A stretch of DNA of 64,000 nucleotides from JADLHS01 sp964594985 (GTDB lineage: Bacteria; Verrucomicrobiota; Verrucomicrobiia; Limisphaerales; JADLHS01), in contig CAZQNQ010000006.1 in the NCBI GenBank assembly GCA_964594985.1, forward strand, positions 186,001-250,000. The letters are read 5' to 3'. Of this stretch, positions 1 to 9,422 are shown piece after piece. The notes under the pieces were generated by a model, which did not search any database, had not been told where the DNA came from, and was given only the letters and a program-made list of their open reading frames with translations. The translations under genes were made by a program, and so were the position numbers. Numbering within the stretch: position 1 is the first letter of the stretch; every line of letters begins with the position of its first letter.

Positions 1-1044
1 CATCCAGCGCAGCAAACCGCCGCCGCTTGTGCCGATCCAGAGCGCGCCGTGGGAATCGCCGAGCAGCGTGCGCACGCCGTTGCCGCCGGCGACCGCGCCC
101 AGGTCCAGGTTGACGAAGCGGACGCCGTCGAAGCGCGCCAGCCCGTCGTCGCCGCCGAGCCAGAGATAGCCGTCGCGGGTCTGGGCCAGCGCGCGGATGG
201 CGCTGCGGGGCATCCCGGTCTCGCGTTGCCACGATTGGAAGTTCAGGCGTTGGGCGCTGAAATTGTTGTCGGAGGCGGGCGCCGCCGGTTTGGCGCTGCT
301 CGTGTCCACGAAATCGGCGAACGACGTCGCGATGGCGAGTCCGCTGAAGATCCAGCCCGTGCCGTTGCCGCCGTGGCGCAGGCGGAGTTCATCGAAGGAC
401 GCATTCGCGCTGAAGCGCGTGGTGAGCGTGTCGGCCTGATAGACTTCATTGGCCCCGGGACTGAGATCGGGATTCAACCACACCGTCACGAGGTCGTCGC
501 CGCCGGGGACGTATTGCACCTTGAAAACGATCGTCCGCTCCACGCCCCGCCGCGGAAACTCGTAGCTGGAAGTCGCGCCGGAAGCGGATTGATCCAGCAC
601 GGACGAATGCAGGTCGAGATAATCCGGGGCCGGGCCGGACTCGGGTTGCTGGGCTTGCTCGAAGAACGCGCTGTAGGCCCAGGCCTTGAGCGCGTTGCCG
701 ATGCCGAGGCGTTCCACTTCGCCTTCGTAAAGTTCAAAGGCGGCGAAGTACTCCTCGGTGGTGGAATCGGACTGCGGATCAACGTGGAACTTGAAATACA
801 ACGTGTCGTTCGCGGCGTCGTCGCGCTTCACCGCGCCTTCGAGGATGTCACGTCCGGCGCTGTTCTCGAAGATCAACATGGAACTCGGGTCGCTCCACAA
901 GATCACTGCCGGTGCGGGGTTCACCCAGGCGAATAAAACGATCAGCGCAAGCCGGAGGCCGAACCCAAGCTTCCGCCGGTTTGGTGGACGCCTGTTTGAG
1001 GCAGGCAGCCATCCAGACTGGCGGGTGGCGCGTTCGGAAAGCAT
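1..1044 (-). CDS. Exported two-component-regulator-type beta-propeller protein, 3' end beyond window
   Basis: The minus-strand frame is open from an ATG at 1044 to the left edge (348 codons, no stop). A basic N-terminus and a hydrophobic stretch near residues 31-48 (LRLALIVLFAWVNPAPA) look like a signal peptide. Residues about 50-260 read as an extracellular beta-sandwich-like region. From about residue 290 propeller blades begin, with MPRSAIRALAQTRDGYLWLG followed by DGLARFDG, and then GALWIGTSGGGLLRW at the edge. Such blades (Reg_prop) form the sensor half of hybrid two-component systems but also occur in plain exported proteins, so the missing 3' part decides whether a kinase is attached. 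It lies 97 nt downstream of the GH99-like gene on the same strand and may end that operon or be its sensor. Confidence 0.8.
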   Translation of the reverse strand, partial: MLSERATRQSGWLPASNRRPPNRRKLGFGLRLALIVLFAWVNPAPAVILWSDPSSMLIFENSAGRDILEGAVKRDDAANDTLYFKFHVDPQSDSTTEEYFAAFELYEGEVERLGIGNALKAWAYSAFFEQAQQPESGPAPDYLDLHSSVLDQSASGATSSYEFPRRGVERTIVFKVQYVPGGDDLVTVWLNPDLSPGANEVYQADTLTTRFSANASFDELRLRHGGNGTGWIFSGLAIATSFADFVDTSSAKPAAPASDNNFSAQRLNFQSWQRETGMPRSAIRALAQTRDGYLWLGGDDGLARFDGVRFVNLDLGAVAGGNGVRTLLGDSHGALWIGTSGGGLLRWM

Positions 1045-1141
1045 GGCGTGCGACCGGATTTTATGTCGTTGTCGTTCCCGGATACAAGCCGACATTCCGT
1101 TCCGGTCCACTCGCACGCCAAAATGTTTCACCCATCAGCGC

Positions 1142-2608
1142 TCATGGTTGCGTGGTGCGGACCTTGAAGAACGCCGGCGGGCCTTCGGGGGAAATAGGGG
1201 TCGAATAGTTCATCGTGTTCGTTCCGCCCGGCAGCACGCTGGCCGTCTGCCAGGCGGCGGCGAGGTTCGACGTGGTCTGGATCTCCGCGCCATTGGGCGA
1301 CACAAAACCGCCCACGGTGAAGCCGAGATTGTTGCTGTTCATCGCGAGGTTGTAGATGACGGGTTGCTTGGATTCGAGCCCGGTCAATTGCAGGTTCGCC
1401 ACGCTGAGATTGCCGGCGACGATGTTGGTGAAGGCGCGATTCAACTCCGCGTTGGCGATGGCGTTCCCGCTGTATTGCCGGCGCAGGTTGTAGAGCCGCA
1501 AGGGCAGGGCGAGGTCGTTGGTGGTGTTGGCGAAGTTCGGATCGAAGTATTGCCGCCGGTAATCCTGCACGACGGCGAGATCGCGAAAGCCGAATTCCAC
1601 AGTCGGTTCGATGACCGTGCCCTCGCCGTAATCGTTCCACGTGACGAGTTGGATCATGGCGGCGTTGTTTGTGACGGCCCGCTTCAGCAGCGAACGGAAG
1701 GTCTGGCCGCTGGCGTCGTCGAGTGAGCCGTAGGTGAAGCCCAGTCCCGCCTGTTGATAAATATCTTTGAAGCGCGGAAACGCGCTGCTGATGAACGCGG
1801 GCCACGACGCGGCGTTGTTCTGGAAGGTCGTCAGATAATTGTGCAGCGAGTTCGAACTGAGCACGCCGCCGCTGGACAGATACATCGGCGGCCAGTTGTA
1901 AGCGCCCGTCGCGACTGGGAAGCGTTGATCTTCACTGAAGAAGGCGGGTTGATTGCTCAGCGCCGAAAAGATGCTGACCCACTGGGAATTGTTCTGGAAA
2001 TAGACCGCGCCGAAATTCAACAGCACGGGCTTGTTGCTGAACTGGAGATAATTCGCCGAGTTGAAATAGTTCGTCTGTGCGTAGCGCATCGTCTGCTGCG
2101 CGTTGGCGATGGCGTTGGCGGCGGTGATGTAGTTGCCGTTGATCTTTTCCTGCACGGTGCGGTCTTCGTAGCACAGGACGAATTTCAATCCGGCGCGGCG
2201 GGTGTAATCGAGCAAGGCCAAGGTGCGTGTGTTGATCAGGCCGTAGTCGAGGTAATTGTCCTGGCCGTACCAGTCAGCGATGACGCCATCAATGCCCGCC
2301 AGCTTCATCAGCAGGACGTGATACTCCAGCACAACCGGATCGGCAGAATCGTAAGGGCCAATTTGGGGATAATAGTGCGAAGCGATGTTGCGCTGACCGA
2401 GCGCGTTGGTCGTGTCGGGGTTGTAATGGTTCATCGTCCAATGCCAGCCCCACACGCCGCTGTATGGTTTGGTGAGATACCACGGCATGTAGTGGACGAG
2501 AATGGGTTTGGCTTGGGCCTGCGCCGCAAATGCCGACAGGAACATGGCCGCGAGCAAAGTCGCGAACCGGCCGCGAGCCCCGCCGATTGAATGGGAATTA
2601 TTTTTCAT
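1142..2608 (-). CDS. Secreted glycoside hydrolase, GH71/GH99-like
   Basis: 488 residues with a signal peptide (about 1-33, ending AAQAQA). The mature start KPILVHYMPWYLTKPYSG, followed by GWHWTMNHYNP, the PQIGPYDSADPVVLEYHVLL stretch, GIDGVIADWYGQ and LKFVLCYED, is the layout of GH99-like (alpha/beta)8 domains that act on alpha-mannosides or related alpha-glycans. Exact specificity is not readable. The last ~75 residues form a separate beta-rich tail ending PPAFFKVRTTQP, a tail type also seen on four other exported proteins here. The ATG overlaps the GH97 stop by one base (TGATG), so the two are probably translationally coupled. The family call is fairly firm and the substrate is unknown. Confidence 0.82.
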   Translation of the reverse strand: MKNNSHSIGGARGRFATLLAAMFLSAFAAQAQAKPILVHYMPWYLTKPYSGVWGWHWTMNHYNPDTTNALGQRNIASHYYPQIGPYDSADPVVLEYHVLLMKLAGIDGVIADWYGQDNYLDYGLINTRTLALLDYTRRAGLKFVLCYEDRTVQEKINGNYITAANAIANAQQTMRYAQTNYFNSANYLQFSNKPVLLNFGAVYFQNNSQWVSIFSALSNQPAFFSEDQRFPVATGAYNWPPMYLSSGGVLSSNSLHNYLTTFQNNAASWPAFISSAFPRFKDIYQQAGLGFTYGSLDDASGQTFRSLLKRAVTNNAAMIQLVTWNDYGEGTVIEPTVEFGFRDLAVVQDYRRQYFDPNFANTTNDLALPLRLYNLRRQYSGNAIANAELNRAFTNIVAGNLSVANLQLTGLESKQPVIYNLAMNSNNLGFTVGGFVSPNGAEIQTTSNLAAAWQTASVLPGGTNTMNYSTPISPEGPPAFFKVRTTQP

Positions 2609-4848
2609 CAGCGAGCAGCGTTGGCGAGTTCGTCTTGTTTGGTGGCCTGACGCAAACGGATGGCCGCGCCGCCGCCGGGTGCGAGGGCCACGGTGAGTTG
2701 TGAATCGCTGGTCACGGCCCGCTTTTCAATGGCGTGCGCATACGGATTGGTTTTCCAATCGGCGTCATCCGCATCGCGATAAATCTCCGCGACGTATTTT
2801 TTCTTCTTCGGCAGAAAGTCCAGCGCGAGATCGAAGCTGCGTTTCTTTTCGTCGGTGATGCTGCCGATGAACCAGTCTTCGCTGCCGTGTTGCTTGCGGG
2901 CGATGGTGACAAACTCACCGAGCGCGCCGTTCAGCATCCGCGTCTCCTCCCAATCCACCGGCACGTCCTTGATGAACTGGAGCAGGTCGGGATGTTTTTC
3001 GTAGTTCTCGATCAAGTCGGCGGCCATCTGCAACGGGCTGTAAAACGTCACATACATCGCGAGCTGTTTGGTGACGGTGGTATTGACGCGATTGTTTTTG
3101 CGGAACTCGGGATACGTCACCTGCAACACACCGGGCGTGAAGTCCATCGGGCCGCTGAGGAAGCGCGTGAAGACGAGGTTCACGTCGTGGGCCGGGGGAT
3201 TGCCGCCGTCCGGCGCCCAGGCGTTGTATTCCTGCCCGCGCGAACCTTCCCGCGTCATCATGTTCGGCCAGGTGCGCCGCTCGCCGGTGTCTTTGATGGG
3301 TTCATGCACATCAATCATGACGTGATGTTTGGCGGCCAGTTCCACGATTTTCCGGTAGTGGCGAACCATGTATTGCCCGTCGAGATATTCCGCGCCGAGC
3401 AGTTTGCCGTTCGCGTCGTAACGGTTCACGCGTGGCTCCATGCCGACGTAACCGGTTTTCAGATGTCGGATGCCCAGCTTCTCCAGTTGCGCAAAGGCGG
3501 CTTCGGCCTGCGCTTCATAGTTCGTGATGATGGAGCCGGTTTCGTGATGGGAAATGAGGTCCACGCCTTTCGAGTGCGCGTAAGCGGCGAGACCGGCCAG
3601 ATCAAACTCCGCGTTCGATTCGGTGAAACTGAATTCAGCGGCGTGCGCGACCCAATCCGCGGTCCACCCTTTGTTCCAACCCTCGACCAACACACCGGCG
3701 AATCCGTGCTTGGCCGCGAAATCAATGTAGGCGCGGGTGTTCTGGGTGGTCGCGCCGAGGCCGTCGGTGCTGCCTGCGCCGGGCTTGCTGGGATTCCAAG
3801 TGTGTTTGCCGAGATGCATGCCCCACCAGATGCCGACGTACTTGCTGGGCTTGATCCAGGCTGTGTCCGCGATGCGCGAGGGCGGATTCAGATTCAATGC
3901 CGTCAACATTGTGCGCTCGACGATGTCGGACAGCTTGTCGCTGATCATCACGAAGCGCCACGGCGAAACCGACGGCGCGGAAGCTTTGACGCGAACGCCA
4001 TCCGACCACGGTGTGAGAAAACTTTTCAGCGTGTTGCCATCGCGGGGTTGGAGTTGCATGGCGGCGAAGTCCGTGAGGTCGGCCTCGTGGATGACGAGAT
4101 AAACGCCGTCGTCGGTTTGCATCGTCAGCGGAGTGGTGGCGGCTTTGACGGGTTCTTTCTTGGGATTGTCGCCGAAGGATTCGTCGCCTTGCGCCAGCCG
4201 CGTTTGGCGAAGTAATTCACTCAGGCGGGTTTTAACGTAGAGCTGTTCGGTCTGTTGCGGGCGAAGCGCCGGTTGCCAGAGCGCAATGGGATCGGACGCG
4301 AGATTGAACTCGGTGAGTTCGTCCATGATCTCGAAATCCTTCAGCGCGGCTTGCTCGGGCCATTCGTAACGGAAGGCGATGGCGTCGTCGGACACGCGAA
4401 ACACCACACGCAACTTTTGTTTCGCGGCGCTGGTCTGCTGCAAGGTGACGGCCAGTTCGTTGTAGTGGTTGCGGACCTGGCGTTGCTCGCCCCAGGGTTG
4501 CGTCCAGGTTTCATCGAAAGCTGAAGCCTTCGTGTCGAGCACGGTGAAATCACTCTTCAACGCGCCGTCCTTCAAATCGAAGCCGAGTGCCGACGGCAGA
4601 ATCACGGCTCGGCCTTTGAAACTGGCCTGATACACTGGCTTGCCTTCATTCAGGTTGAAGCCCAGTGAAATCCTTTTGTCCGGAGACGTGACGGACTTGG
4701 TGCTGCGAAGCTCCTGCTCCGCCGCGGAGGCGGATGGCGTTGCGGCGCTGGCCAACGAGCCGGCGAGGGCCACAGCGACCAGGAGCGAGGGACAAATTCT
4801 CATAGACGGGATTGAAACCACCTTGGGCGCGGTCGTTTTGTGTTTCAT
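2608..4848 (-). CDS. GH97 family glycoside hydrolase (SusB-like alpha-glucosidase type)
   Basis: 746 residues from the ATG at 4848, chosen because it overlaps the pseudopilin stop in an ATGA arrangement and precedes a signal peptide ending about residue 43. GH97 order is clear: an N-terminal beta-sandwich (LRSTKSVTSPDKRISLGFNL), the linker with TALNLNPPSRIADTAWIKPS, the YVGIWWGMH and GFAGVLVEGWNKGW barrel strands, then HEPIKDTGERRTWPN, REGSRGQEYNAW and FLSGPMDFTPG. The segment LKTGYVG lacks the Asp that acts as nucleophile in retaining GH97 enzymes. The Glu-bearing HEP and REGSRGQE segments match the inverting SusB type, so an inverting alpha-glucosidase is the better guess. It is likely exported to the periplasm or surface. 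It sits mid-operon between the pseudopilin and the GH99-like enzyme. Confidence 0.9.
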   Translation of the reverse strand: MKHKTTAPKVVSIPSMRICPSLLVAVALAGSLASAATPSASAAEQELRSTKSVTSPDKRISLGFNLNEGKPVYQASFKGRAVILPSALGFDLKDGALKSDFTVLDTKASAFDETWTQPWGEQRQVRNHYNELAVTLQQTSAAKQKLRVVFRVSDDAIAFRYEWPEQAALKDFEIMDELTEFNLASDPIALWQPALRPQQTEQLYVKTRLSELLRQTRLAQGDESFGDNPKKEPVKAATTPLTMQTDDGVYLVIHEADLTDFAAMQLQPRDGNTLKSFLTPWSDGVRVKASAPSVSPWRFVMISDKLSDIVERTMLTALNLNPPSRIADTAWIKPSKYVGIWWGMHLGKHTWNPSKPGAGSTDGLGATTQNTRAYIDFAAKHGFAGVLVEGWNKGWTADWVAHAAEFSFTESNAEFDLAGLAAYAHSKGVDLISHHETGSIITNYEAQAEAAFAQLEKLGIRHLKTGYVGMEPRVNRYDANGKLLGAEYLDGQYMVRHYRKIVELAAKHHVMIDVHEPIKDTGERRTWPNMMTREGSRGQEYNAWAPDGGNPPAHDVNLVFTRFLSGPMDFTPGVLQVTYPEFRKNNRVNTTVTKQLAMYVTFYSPLQMAADLIENYEKHPDLLQFIKDVPVDWEETRMLNGALGEFVTIARKQHGSEDWFIGSITDEKKRSFDLALDFLPKKKKYVAEIYRDADDADWKTNPYAHAIEKRAVTSDSQLTVALAPGGGAAIRLRQATKQDELANAAR

Positions 4849-5765
4849 TGAAACGACCACTGCTGGGCGTCGAGTGTTTTGCTGCTAATGGAGGCATCTG
4901 ACATCACGCTGCCCACCAGTTTCGACGAGGGCGAGGTCTTGAGCGCGACGCCGGGAGTGAACACACCGTAGAATTGTCCCCACGTCAGACTGCTGGGCGC
5001 GGACGGGGCGGCGTGGCCGTCCACATAAACCACATTCACCTTGTTGTTGTGTTTGGCGTAGGCGGTCTGCAGGCGGCAATTCTCAGAGTCGACCGTTCCC
5101 GTTGGACCGGAATTTCCCGCCCACCACGAATCCAGCCACGCGGCGGCGGGCGTGTCGTTCGGATTATTGGAGCCGCTGGTGTCGGAGACGGCGACCATAT
5201 CGGAAGGCCGCGCGGAGTTGGAGGCTTTGAACGGTTTGGCGTTGATCATGTTTCCATCGGCGGGATTTACCGCGCCGAAGACGCCCAATGAATTGAAGCC
5301 GTAGGACAGGAATCCGGTAACGCTGGGATCCCAGTCGCCGGGCGCGGTAGTGTAAGTGAGGCCGCGTTTGCGCTTGGGGCAGACCCAGACTTTCGGGCTG
5401 GGAACATAGCTGGCGATCATCGGGGCGGGCGTGTTGGGCGTGACCTTGTCGCTCAACAACCATTCGCCACCGCAGAACAGGTTTTGCGCGTTCTTGTACG
5501 GTCCGGGCTGCCACCAGTAGGCCGGCGATGGAAAGAAGTCATTGTTGTCACCCGCATACATGAAGACTCCGAGGCTGATCTGTTTGGTGTTGCTGAGGCA
5601 GGCGGTGGCGAGGGCCTTGTCCTTCGCCTTGCTCAATGCCGGCAGCAACATCGCCGCCAGAATGGCGATGATGGCGATCACGACCAACAGCTCGATCAAA
5701 GTGAAAGCGGTCTTTGATGAGGTCGGTTTCGGGTCTGGTTTCATGATGCGGGGCAATGATTTCAA
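4845..5765 (-). CDS. Prepilin-type N-terminal cleavage/methylation domain protein
   Basis: 306 residues. After a short basic leader comes the type IV pilin/pseudopilin signature TAFTLIELLVVIAIIAILAA followed by MLLPALSKAKDKA. Prepilin peptidase would cut before the Phe, and the helix anchors the protein in the inner membrane until assembly. The rest, with NTKQISLGVFMYAGDNNDFF, several WW-containing loops and NKVNVVYVDGHAAPSAPSS, is the large H-X9-DG type common and highly multiplied in Verrucomicrobiota and Planctomycetota. The role of these proteins is not established. A start at the internal Met eight residues in is equally possible. It overlaps the GH97 start by four bases and lies 18 nt after the upstream gene. 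Confidence 0.88.
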   Translation of the reverse strand: MKSLPRIMKPDPKPTSSKTAFTLIELLVVIAIIAILAAMLLPALSKAKDKALATACLSNTKQISLGVFMYAGDNNDFFPSPAYWWQPGPYKNAQNLFCGGEWLLSDKVTPNTPAPMIASYVPSPKVWVCPKRKRGLTYTTAPGDWDPSVTGFLSYGFNSLGVFGAVNPADGNMINAKPFKASNSARPSDMVAVSDTSGSNNPNDTPAAAWLDSWWAGNSGPTGTVDSENCRLQTAYAKHNNKVNVVYVDGHAAPSAPSSLTWGQFYGVFTPGVALKTSPSSKLVGSVMSDASISSKTLDAQQWSFQ

Positions 5766-5783
5766 AGCGATGACGGTTGGGGT

Positions 5784-7181
5784 TCAGGGTTTGACCAGGC
5801 GGAAGAAGACCGCCGGGTTGGCCGGGTTGACGGTGGTGATGTAGGGGCTGACGGTGCCACTACCGGTCGGCGACCAGCTCACGCCCAGGCCGCTGCTGTT
5901 GGTCTGCGCCTGCACGTTGTAACCCGGATACGTGCTGCTGTCCCACGACAACGTCAGCGTCTGGCCATTCAGCGAGTAGGTGATTGTCGGCGCACCGATT
6001 GTGCCGCTCGAGACAGCGATGGAACCGCTGGTGAGCAGATTGTCCGTCCAACTCAATCCGTCAGCCAGCGGCGGAAAACTCGTCACGGTGAACGCGCCGT
6101 CATAATTTGTGGCGTTGAAAAACTGGTAGCTGTTCCCGGCGATGGGGGCGGTGCCGGTATTGATCACATTCAACTGGCCGTCGTAATACAGTGTCAATGG
6201 ATTGGTCGGGTACGATTGCAAGGTGAGCTGGTTGGTCCGCGCCAGATCGAAGATCAACGTGCCGGTCAGCGTGGGCGTGTTGGTGGTCAGGGTGATGCTC
6301 GCGCCGATTTCGTACGAGCCGCTGACGGTGAGCGTCGGGATCTTGAGGGCGTTGCCGGTGATGATGCCCGCGCCTTTGAAATCAATGCTGCCGTAGCCTC
6401 TGCCGGCGATGAGGCCCAAGTTCGTCAGGCTGCCGCCGAGTCCCCATTGCGTCACATCAGAAATGTTCCAGGCCAGGACGCCCGCGCCAACCGTCATGCT
6501 GCCGGTGAAATAATTTGAGCCGGACGCGCCGTCCAAGTCCACCAGCAGGGCACGAAAGCCGGTGATGGCCGTGTCGCCGCCGACCGTGAGGAAGAATGAT
6601 GACGTGTCCCACTTGTTTGTCGCGCCAGTGATGGTCAGGTTGCCGCCGATGGTGATGTCTGCGCCTTGCTGCACCCCGACGTTGGTGCCGCTGATGAGCA
6701 TGTTGCCGGCGATGTTCATCGGGACCGCCCCCGAGCCGGGGATGATGCCGTTGTAAAAATCTCCCGCGCCGCTGAAGGTCAAATGGTAGTAGTCGGTGCG
6801 CTTGGCCCAGAAAGGATTGCCGTGGTAATTCACGGTGCAACCCGTTGCCGTTGCGTCGAGCACGGCCAGTTGTTGCGCGCCATAGGCCCCGGCGGTGTCG
6901 CCCAGGATGTCGAGTGTCACGCCCGGGGCGAGCGTCACGGTGCCGCTGCCGTAGAGAAACGCGCAGGTGGTGGCGGTGTCCACGGTGATCGCGAAGGGCG
7001 CTTCCACATCCACGCTGTCGTTTGCGCCGGGAACAATCCCGTCCGGCCACGGTGCATCGGGCACGGTGGAAGACCAGTTACCGCTGCCGGTGGCGGTGAT
7101 GTCAACGGCCTGACTGGGGGAGGCAACCAGCAAAGTGGCCAACGCGGCGAGGGCGATTCCGAACGCTTGGGTGAGTTTCAT
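5784..7181 (-). CDS. Exported beta-strand-rich protein of unknown function
   Basis: 465 residues. A signal peptide (MKLTQAFGIALAALATLLVA, cleaved after SQA) leads to a repetitive Gly/Thr/Asn-rich body. Short recurring strands such as GSGTVTLAPGVTLDILGD, NIAGNMLISGTNVG and GGNLTITGATNKW suggest a right-handed beta-helix like that of autotransporter passengers or polysaccharide-binding proteins. No catalytic motif is recognised and no autotransporter barrel is present. The C-terminal ~75 residues (from about TYSLNGQTLTLSWDSS, ending VFFRLVKP) form the same kind of tail seen on other exported proteins of the window. It sits between the PEP-CTERM gene and the pseudopilin gene on one strand, so co-transcription is likely. 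Confidence 0.75.
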   Translation of the reverse strand: MKLTQAFGIALAALATLLVASPSQAVDITATGSGNWSSTVPDAPWPDGIVPGANDSVDVEAPFAITVDTATTCAFLYGSGTVTLAPGVTLDILGDTAGAYGAQQLAVLDATATGCTVNYHGNPFWAKRTDYYHLTFSGAGDFYNGIIPGSGAVPMNIAGNMLISGTNVGVQQGADITIGGNLTITGATNKWDTSSFFLTVGGDTAITGFRALLVDLDGASGSNYFTGSMTVGAGVLAWNISDVTQWGLGGSLTNLGLIAGRGYGSIDFKGAGIITGNALKIPTLTVSGSYEIGASITLTTNTPTLTGTLIFDLARTNQLTLQSYPTNPLTLYYDGQLNVINTGTAPIAGNSYQFFNATNYDGAFTVTSFPPLADGLSWTDNLLTSGSIAVSSGTIGAPTITYSLNGQTLTLSWDSSTYPGYNVQAQTNSSGLGVSWSPTGSGTVSPYITTVNPANPAVFFRLVKP

Positions 7182-7271
7182 GAGGCGGGGCTGGAAAAAT
7201 GGCGGTTTGGTTTTTGGGAAGGGGCGGCGCTGCGACCGGATGTCACAGCGCCGTGGGACGAATCGAATCGC

Positions 7272-7955
7272 TTAACTATTCCGGGCCCGGCGGCGCCCGG
7301 CGGCGAGACTGACCGCGCCGAGGCTCAACAGCGCCAACGCGGACGGCTCCGGAACGGGCGTCAACACCGAGAGATTGTGATACGTGATGTCATACGGCGC
7401 GTCAGCACCGAAACCAGCCGGATCAAACTCCAGATTGAACGCCGTGATGGTCGTCGGATCGAGCGCCGGTCCGCCGAACTGATCATTGAGCGGTCCGATC
7501 AGGGTGTAGGTGTTGGGCGCGCTGTAATTGCCGTAATTCAGGAAGCCGCCCTCGGCATTGGCAGCACTCAAGGCCACTTGATGCGTGCCGTCCGAAATGC
7601 GCACGCCCGGATTCATCCAGTTCGCCGTGCCGGGCGCGTTGATGGTGAAGGTGAGCGAGAAATGGGTCGCCCCCGGTGCGCTCACGGGGACGGCGAAATC
7701 ATAAGCGCCGCTGCCGTAGCCCTGCGCCTGCACGCGATAGCTCGTCGGTCCGGAAGTGATGATCGGGGTGAAGCCCGAGCCACCATACAAGGGGTCCGAG
7801 CCATCCACGTTCCAGTTGCCGTAGGTGACGCTCAGGTTGAAGTTGTTGAAGTCGCTCAGGGTGGTGCTGGTGTATTGCGCTTGGGCCAGACCGACCGCGA
7901 GCAAGCTGCCGGCGACTGCCAGGGTTGTTTTGAACCAGGATTTGGGTTGTTTCAT
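7272..7955 (-). CDS. PEP-CTERM sorting domain protein
   Basis: 227 residues from the ATG at 7955. This start is preceded by GGAG about ten bases upstream and opens directly onto a signal peptide (MKQPKSWFKTTLAVAGSLLA, ending AQAQ). The C-terminus has the full PEP-CTERM tripartite signal: VPEPSALALLSL, a hydrophobic segment and a final Arg-rich cluster (GRRRARNS). This signal directs processing by an exosortase, tied to exopolysaccharide-producing envelopes. The central ~160 residues are a beta-rich domain with no recognised enzymatic motif. It is probably the first gene of the minus-strand operon that continues to the left edge. An upstream Met in the same frame at 8033 would bury the signal peptide and was rejected. 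Confidence 0.88.
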   Translation of the reverse strand: MKQPKSWFKTTLAVAGSLLAVGLAQAQYTSTTLSDFNNFNLSVTYGNWNVDGSDPLYGGSGFTPIITSGPTSYRVQAQGYGSGAYDFAVPVSAPGATHFSLTFTINAPGTANWMNPGVRISDGTHQVALSAANAEGGFLNYGNYSAPNTYTLIGPLNDQFGGPALDPTTITAFNLEFDPAGFGADAPYDITYHNLSVLTPVPEPSALALLSLGAVSLAAGRRRARNS

Positions 7956-8306
7956 AATTAGGTGCTCCGAGTTGTTAACCATGGCCGCCGGCAATAGAGT
8001 TGGTTTGGCTGCGGCGGTCATGTGTATGGTCACAACTTAGTTTTGTTGGCCTTTCCCGGTAGTCGCATAAAGTGGGGACAGTCGAGACCGGGCCGGTGCC
8101 CGAGGGCGGCCCGGGGCTGGTCCGCAGTGCATCAGCAAGGGGAAAACTCTCAAGAAGCACGGCTTCAGTGGATTCAATTCCTCGGTGGACATTGGCCAAT
8201 GGCTAAACTAAAAAGGGGCCGTGCCGCACCAATTCATCTTCGGTCCGTACCACCCGGGCGGGATTCATCCCGGTTGGCCGGCACACTTCAACGCAGCAAC
8301 AAACGC
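7956..8306. promoter_or_regulatory. Divergent intergenic region between PEP-CTERM gene and pfk
   Basis: 351 bases separate two divergently transcribed starts, so promoters for both directions must lie here, but no -35/-10 pair stands out. A perfect 14-base palindrome CGGGATTCATCCCG at 8259-8272, 34 bases before the pfk ATG, could be an operator or a small leader hairpin. Nothing else is recognised. Confidence 0.35.
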
Positions 8307-9389
8307 ATGAATACTCTCATTGGAATCGTAACCGGCGGCGGTGATTGTCCCGGTCTGAACGCCGTGATCCGCGCCGTCGCCAAGGCCTCCGCCCAGCGCG
8401 GCTGGCAGTGTGTGGGCATTCTCGGCGGCTACGAAGGCCTGCTCGAACCGCGCCAGACGATGCAACTGGATTATCAGGCGTTGAGCGGATTGTTGACACG
8501 CGGCGGCACGATTCTCGGCACGGCGAATCGCGGCAAATTCTCCGCCAAGGTCGGCCACGGCGAAGGCCGGACGTTGCCGACGGAATTGCTCGATGGGGTG
8601 AAATCCGGCATGGAGGCGTTGGGGATTCATGCGCTGGTGTCCATCGGCGGCGATGGCTCGCTCAGCATCGCGCAGCAGTTGCACGCGCATGGCGTGCGCG
8701 TGGTGGGCGTGCCCAAGACGATTGATAATGATCTCGAAGGCACGATGATGACCTTCGGCTTTGATTCCGCCGTGGCGTGCGCCACCGATGCGCTGGATCG
8801 CCTGCACTCCACGGCGGAGAGTCATAATCGCGTGATGGTGCTCGAGGTGATGGGGCGTTATGCCGGCTGGATTGCGTTGTATGCCGGGGTGTCCGGTGGC
8901 GCGGATGTGATCCTGATCCCGGAGATTCCGTTCACGTTCGACAGCATCCGCGCCAAGATCGAGGAGCGCGAAAAACACGGCAAGAAATTTACCCTCGTCG
9001 TCGTGGCGGAAGGCGCGAAGGAAAAAGACGGCGCGTTCGTGACGAGTGGCACGCAGAGCAAGGTCGGCGAAGCGCGGTTGGGCGGCATCAGCGCGGTGGT
9101 GGCGGCGGAGATCGAGAAGCGCACCGGCAAGGAGACGCGCAACTGCGTGCTCGGCCATCTGCAACGCGGCGGCAGTCCGACGACGTTTGATCGCGCGCTG
9201 TGTTCAATGTTCGGGGCGACGGCGGTGGAACTCGTCGCCGCTGGCGACTTCGGCAAGATGGTGGCGTTTCAAGATCAGCAGGTCGGCGCCGTCCCGTTCA
9301 GCGTGGCGGTGGGCAAACTCAAGACGGTAAAACTGGAAGGGAATCTCATCCGCACGGCGCGGGCACTGGGCATTTCGCTGGGGGATTGA
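8307..9389 (+). CDS. pfkA: 6-phosphofructokinase
   Basis: 360 residues. This cytosolic glycolytic enzyme phosphorylates fructose 6-phosphate to fructose 1,6-bisphosphate. The start at 8307 begins immediately with the nucleotide-loop strand MNTLIGIVTGGGDCPGLNAV, and the upstream in-frame extension is not PFK-like. Diagnostic motifs are GGDGS with Gly117, PKTIDND with Lys137 and catalytic Asp140, MGRYAGWIAL, and LGHLQRGGSPTTFDR. Gly at the position of E. coli Gly104 favours ATP as phosphoryl donor. Lys at the E. coli 124 position is typical of the mixed ATP/PPi clade and not of the E. coli PfkA clade. It stands alone; a palindromic repeat follows 34 bases after the stop. Confidence 0.95.
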   Translation: MNTLIGIVTGGGDCPGLNAVIRAVAKASAQRGWQCVGILGGYEGLLEPRQTMQLDYQALSGLLTRGGTILGTANRGKFSAKVGHGEGRTLPTELLDGVKSGMEALGIHALVSIGGDGSLSIAQQLHAHGVRVVGVPKTIDNDLEGTMMTFGFDSAVACATDALDRLHSTAESHNRVMVLEVMGRYAGWIALYAGVSGGADVILIPEIPFTFDSIRAKIEEREKHGKKFTLVVVAEGAKEKDGAFVTSGTQSKVGEARLGGISAVVAAEIEKRTGKETRNCVLGHLQRGGSPTTFDRALCSMFGATAVELVAAGDFGKMVAFQDQQVGAVPFSVAVGKLKTVKLEGNLIRTARALGISLGD

Positions 9390-9422
9390 AACATGGCCGC
9401 CGCCGAAATGGCGTAGCGGGAA

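Noticed and set aside
1128..1805. 225-codon minus-strand frame overlapping the GH99-like gene
   Set aside because: Same strand but another frame of the GH99-like gene. It is Arg/His-rich with no domain, a typical frame shadow.
2734..4215. Plus-strand open frame of 493 codons
   Set aside because: Antisense shadow of the GH97 gene, with no recognisable domain.
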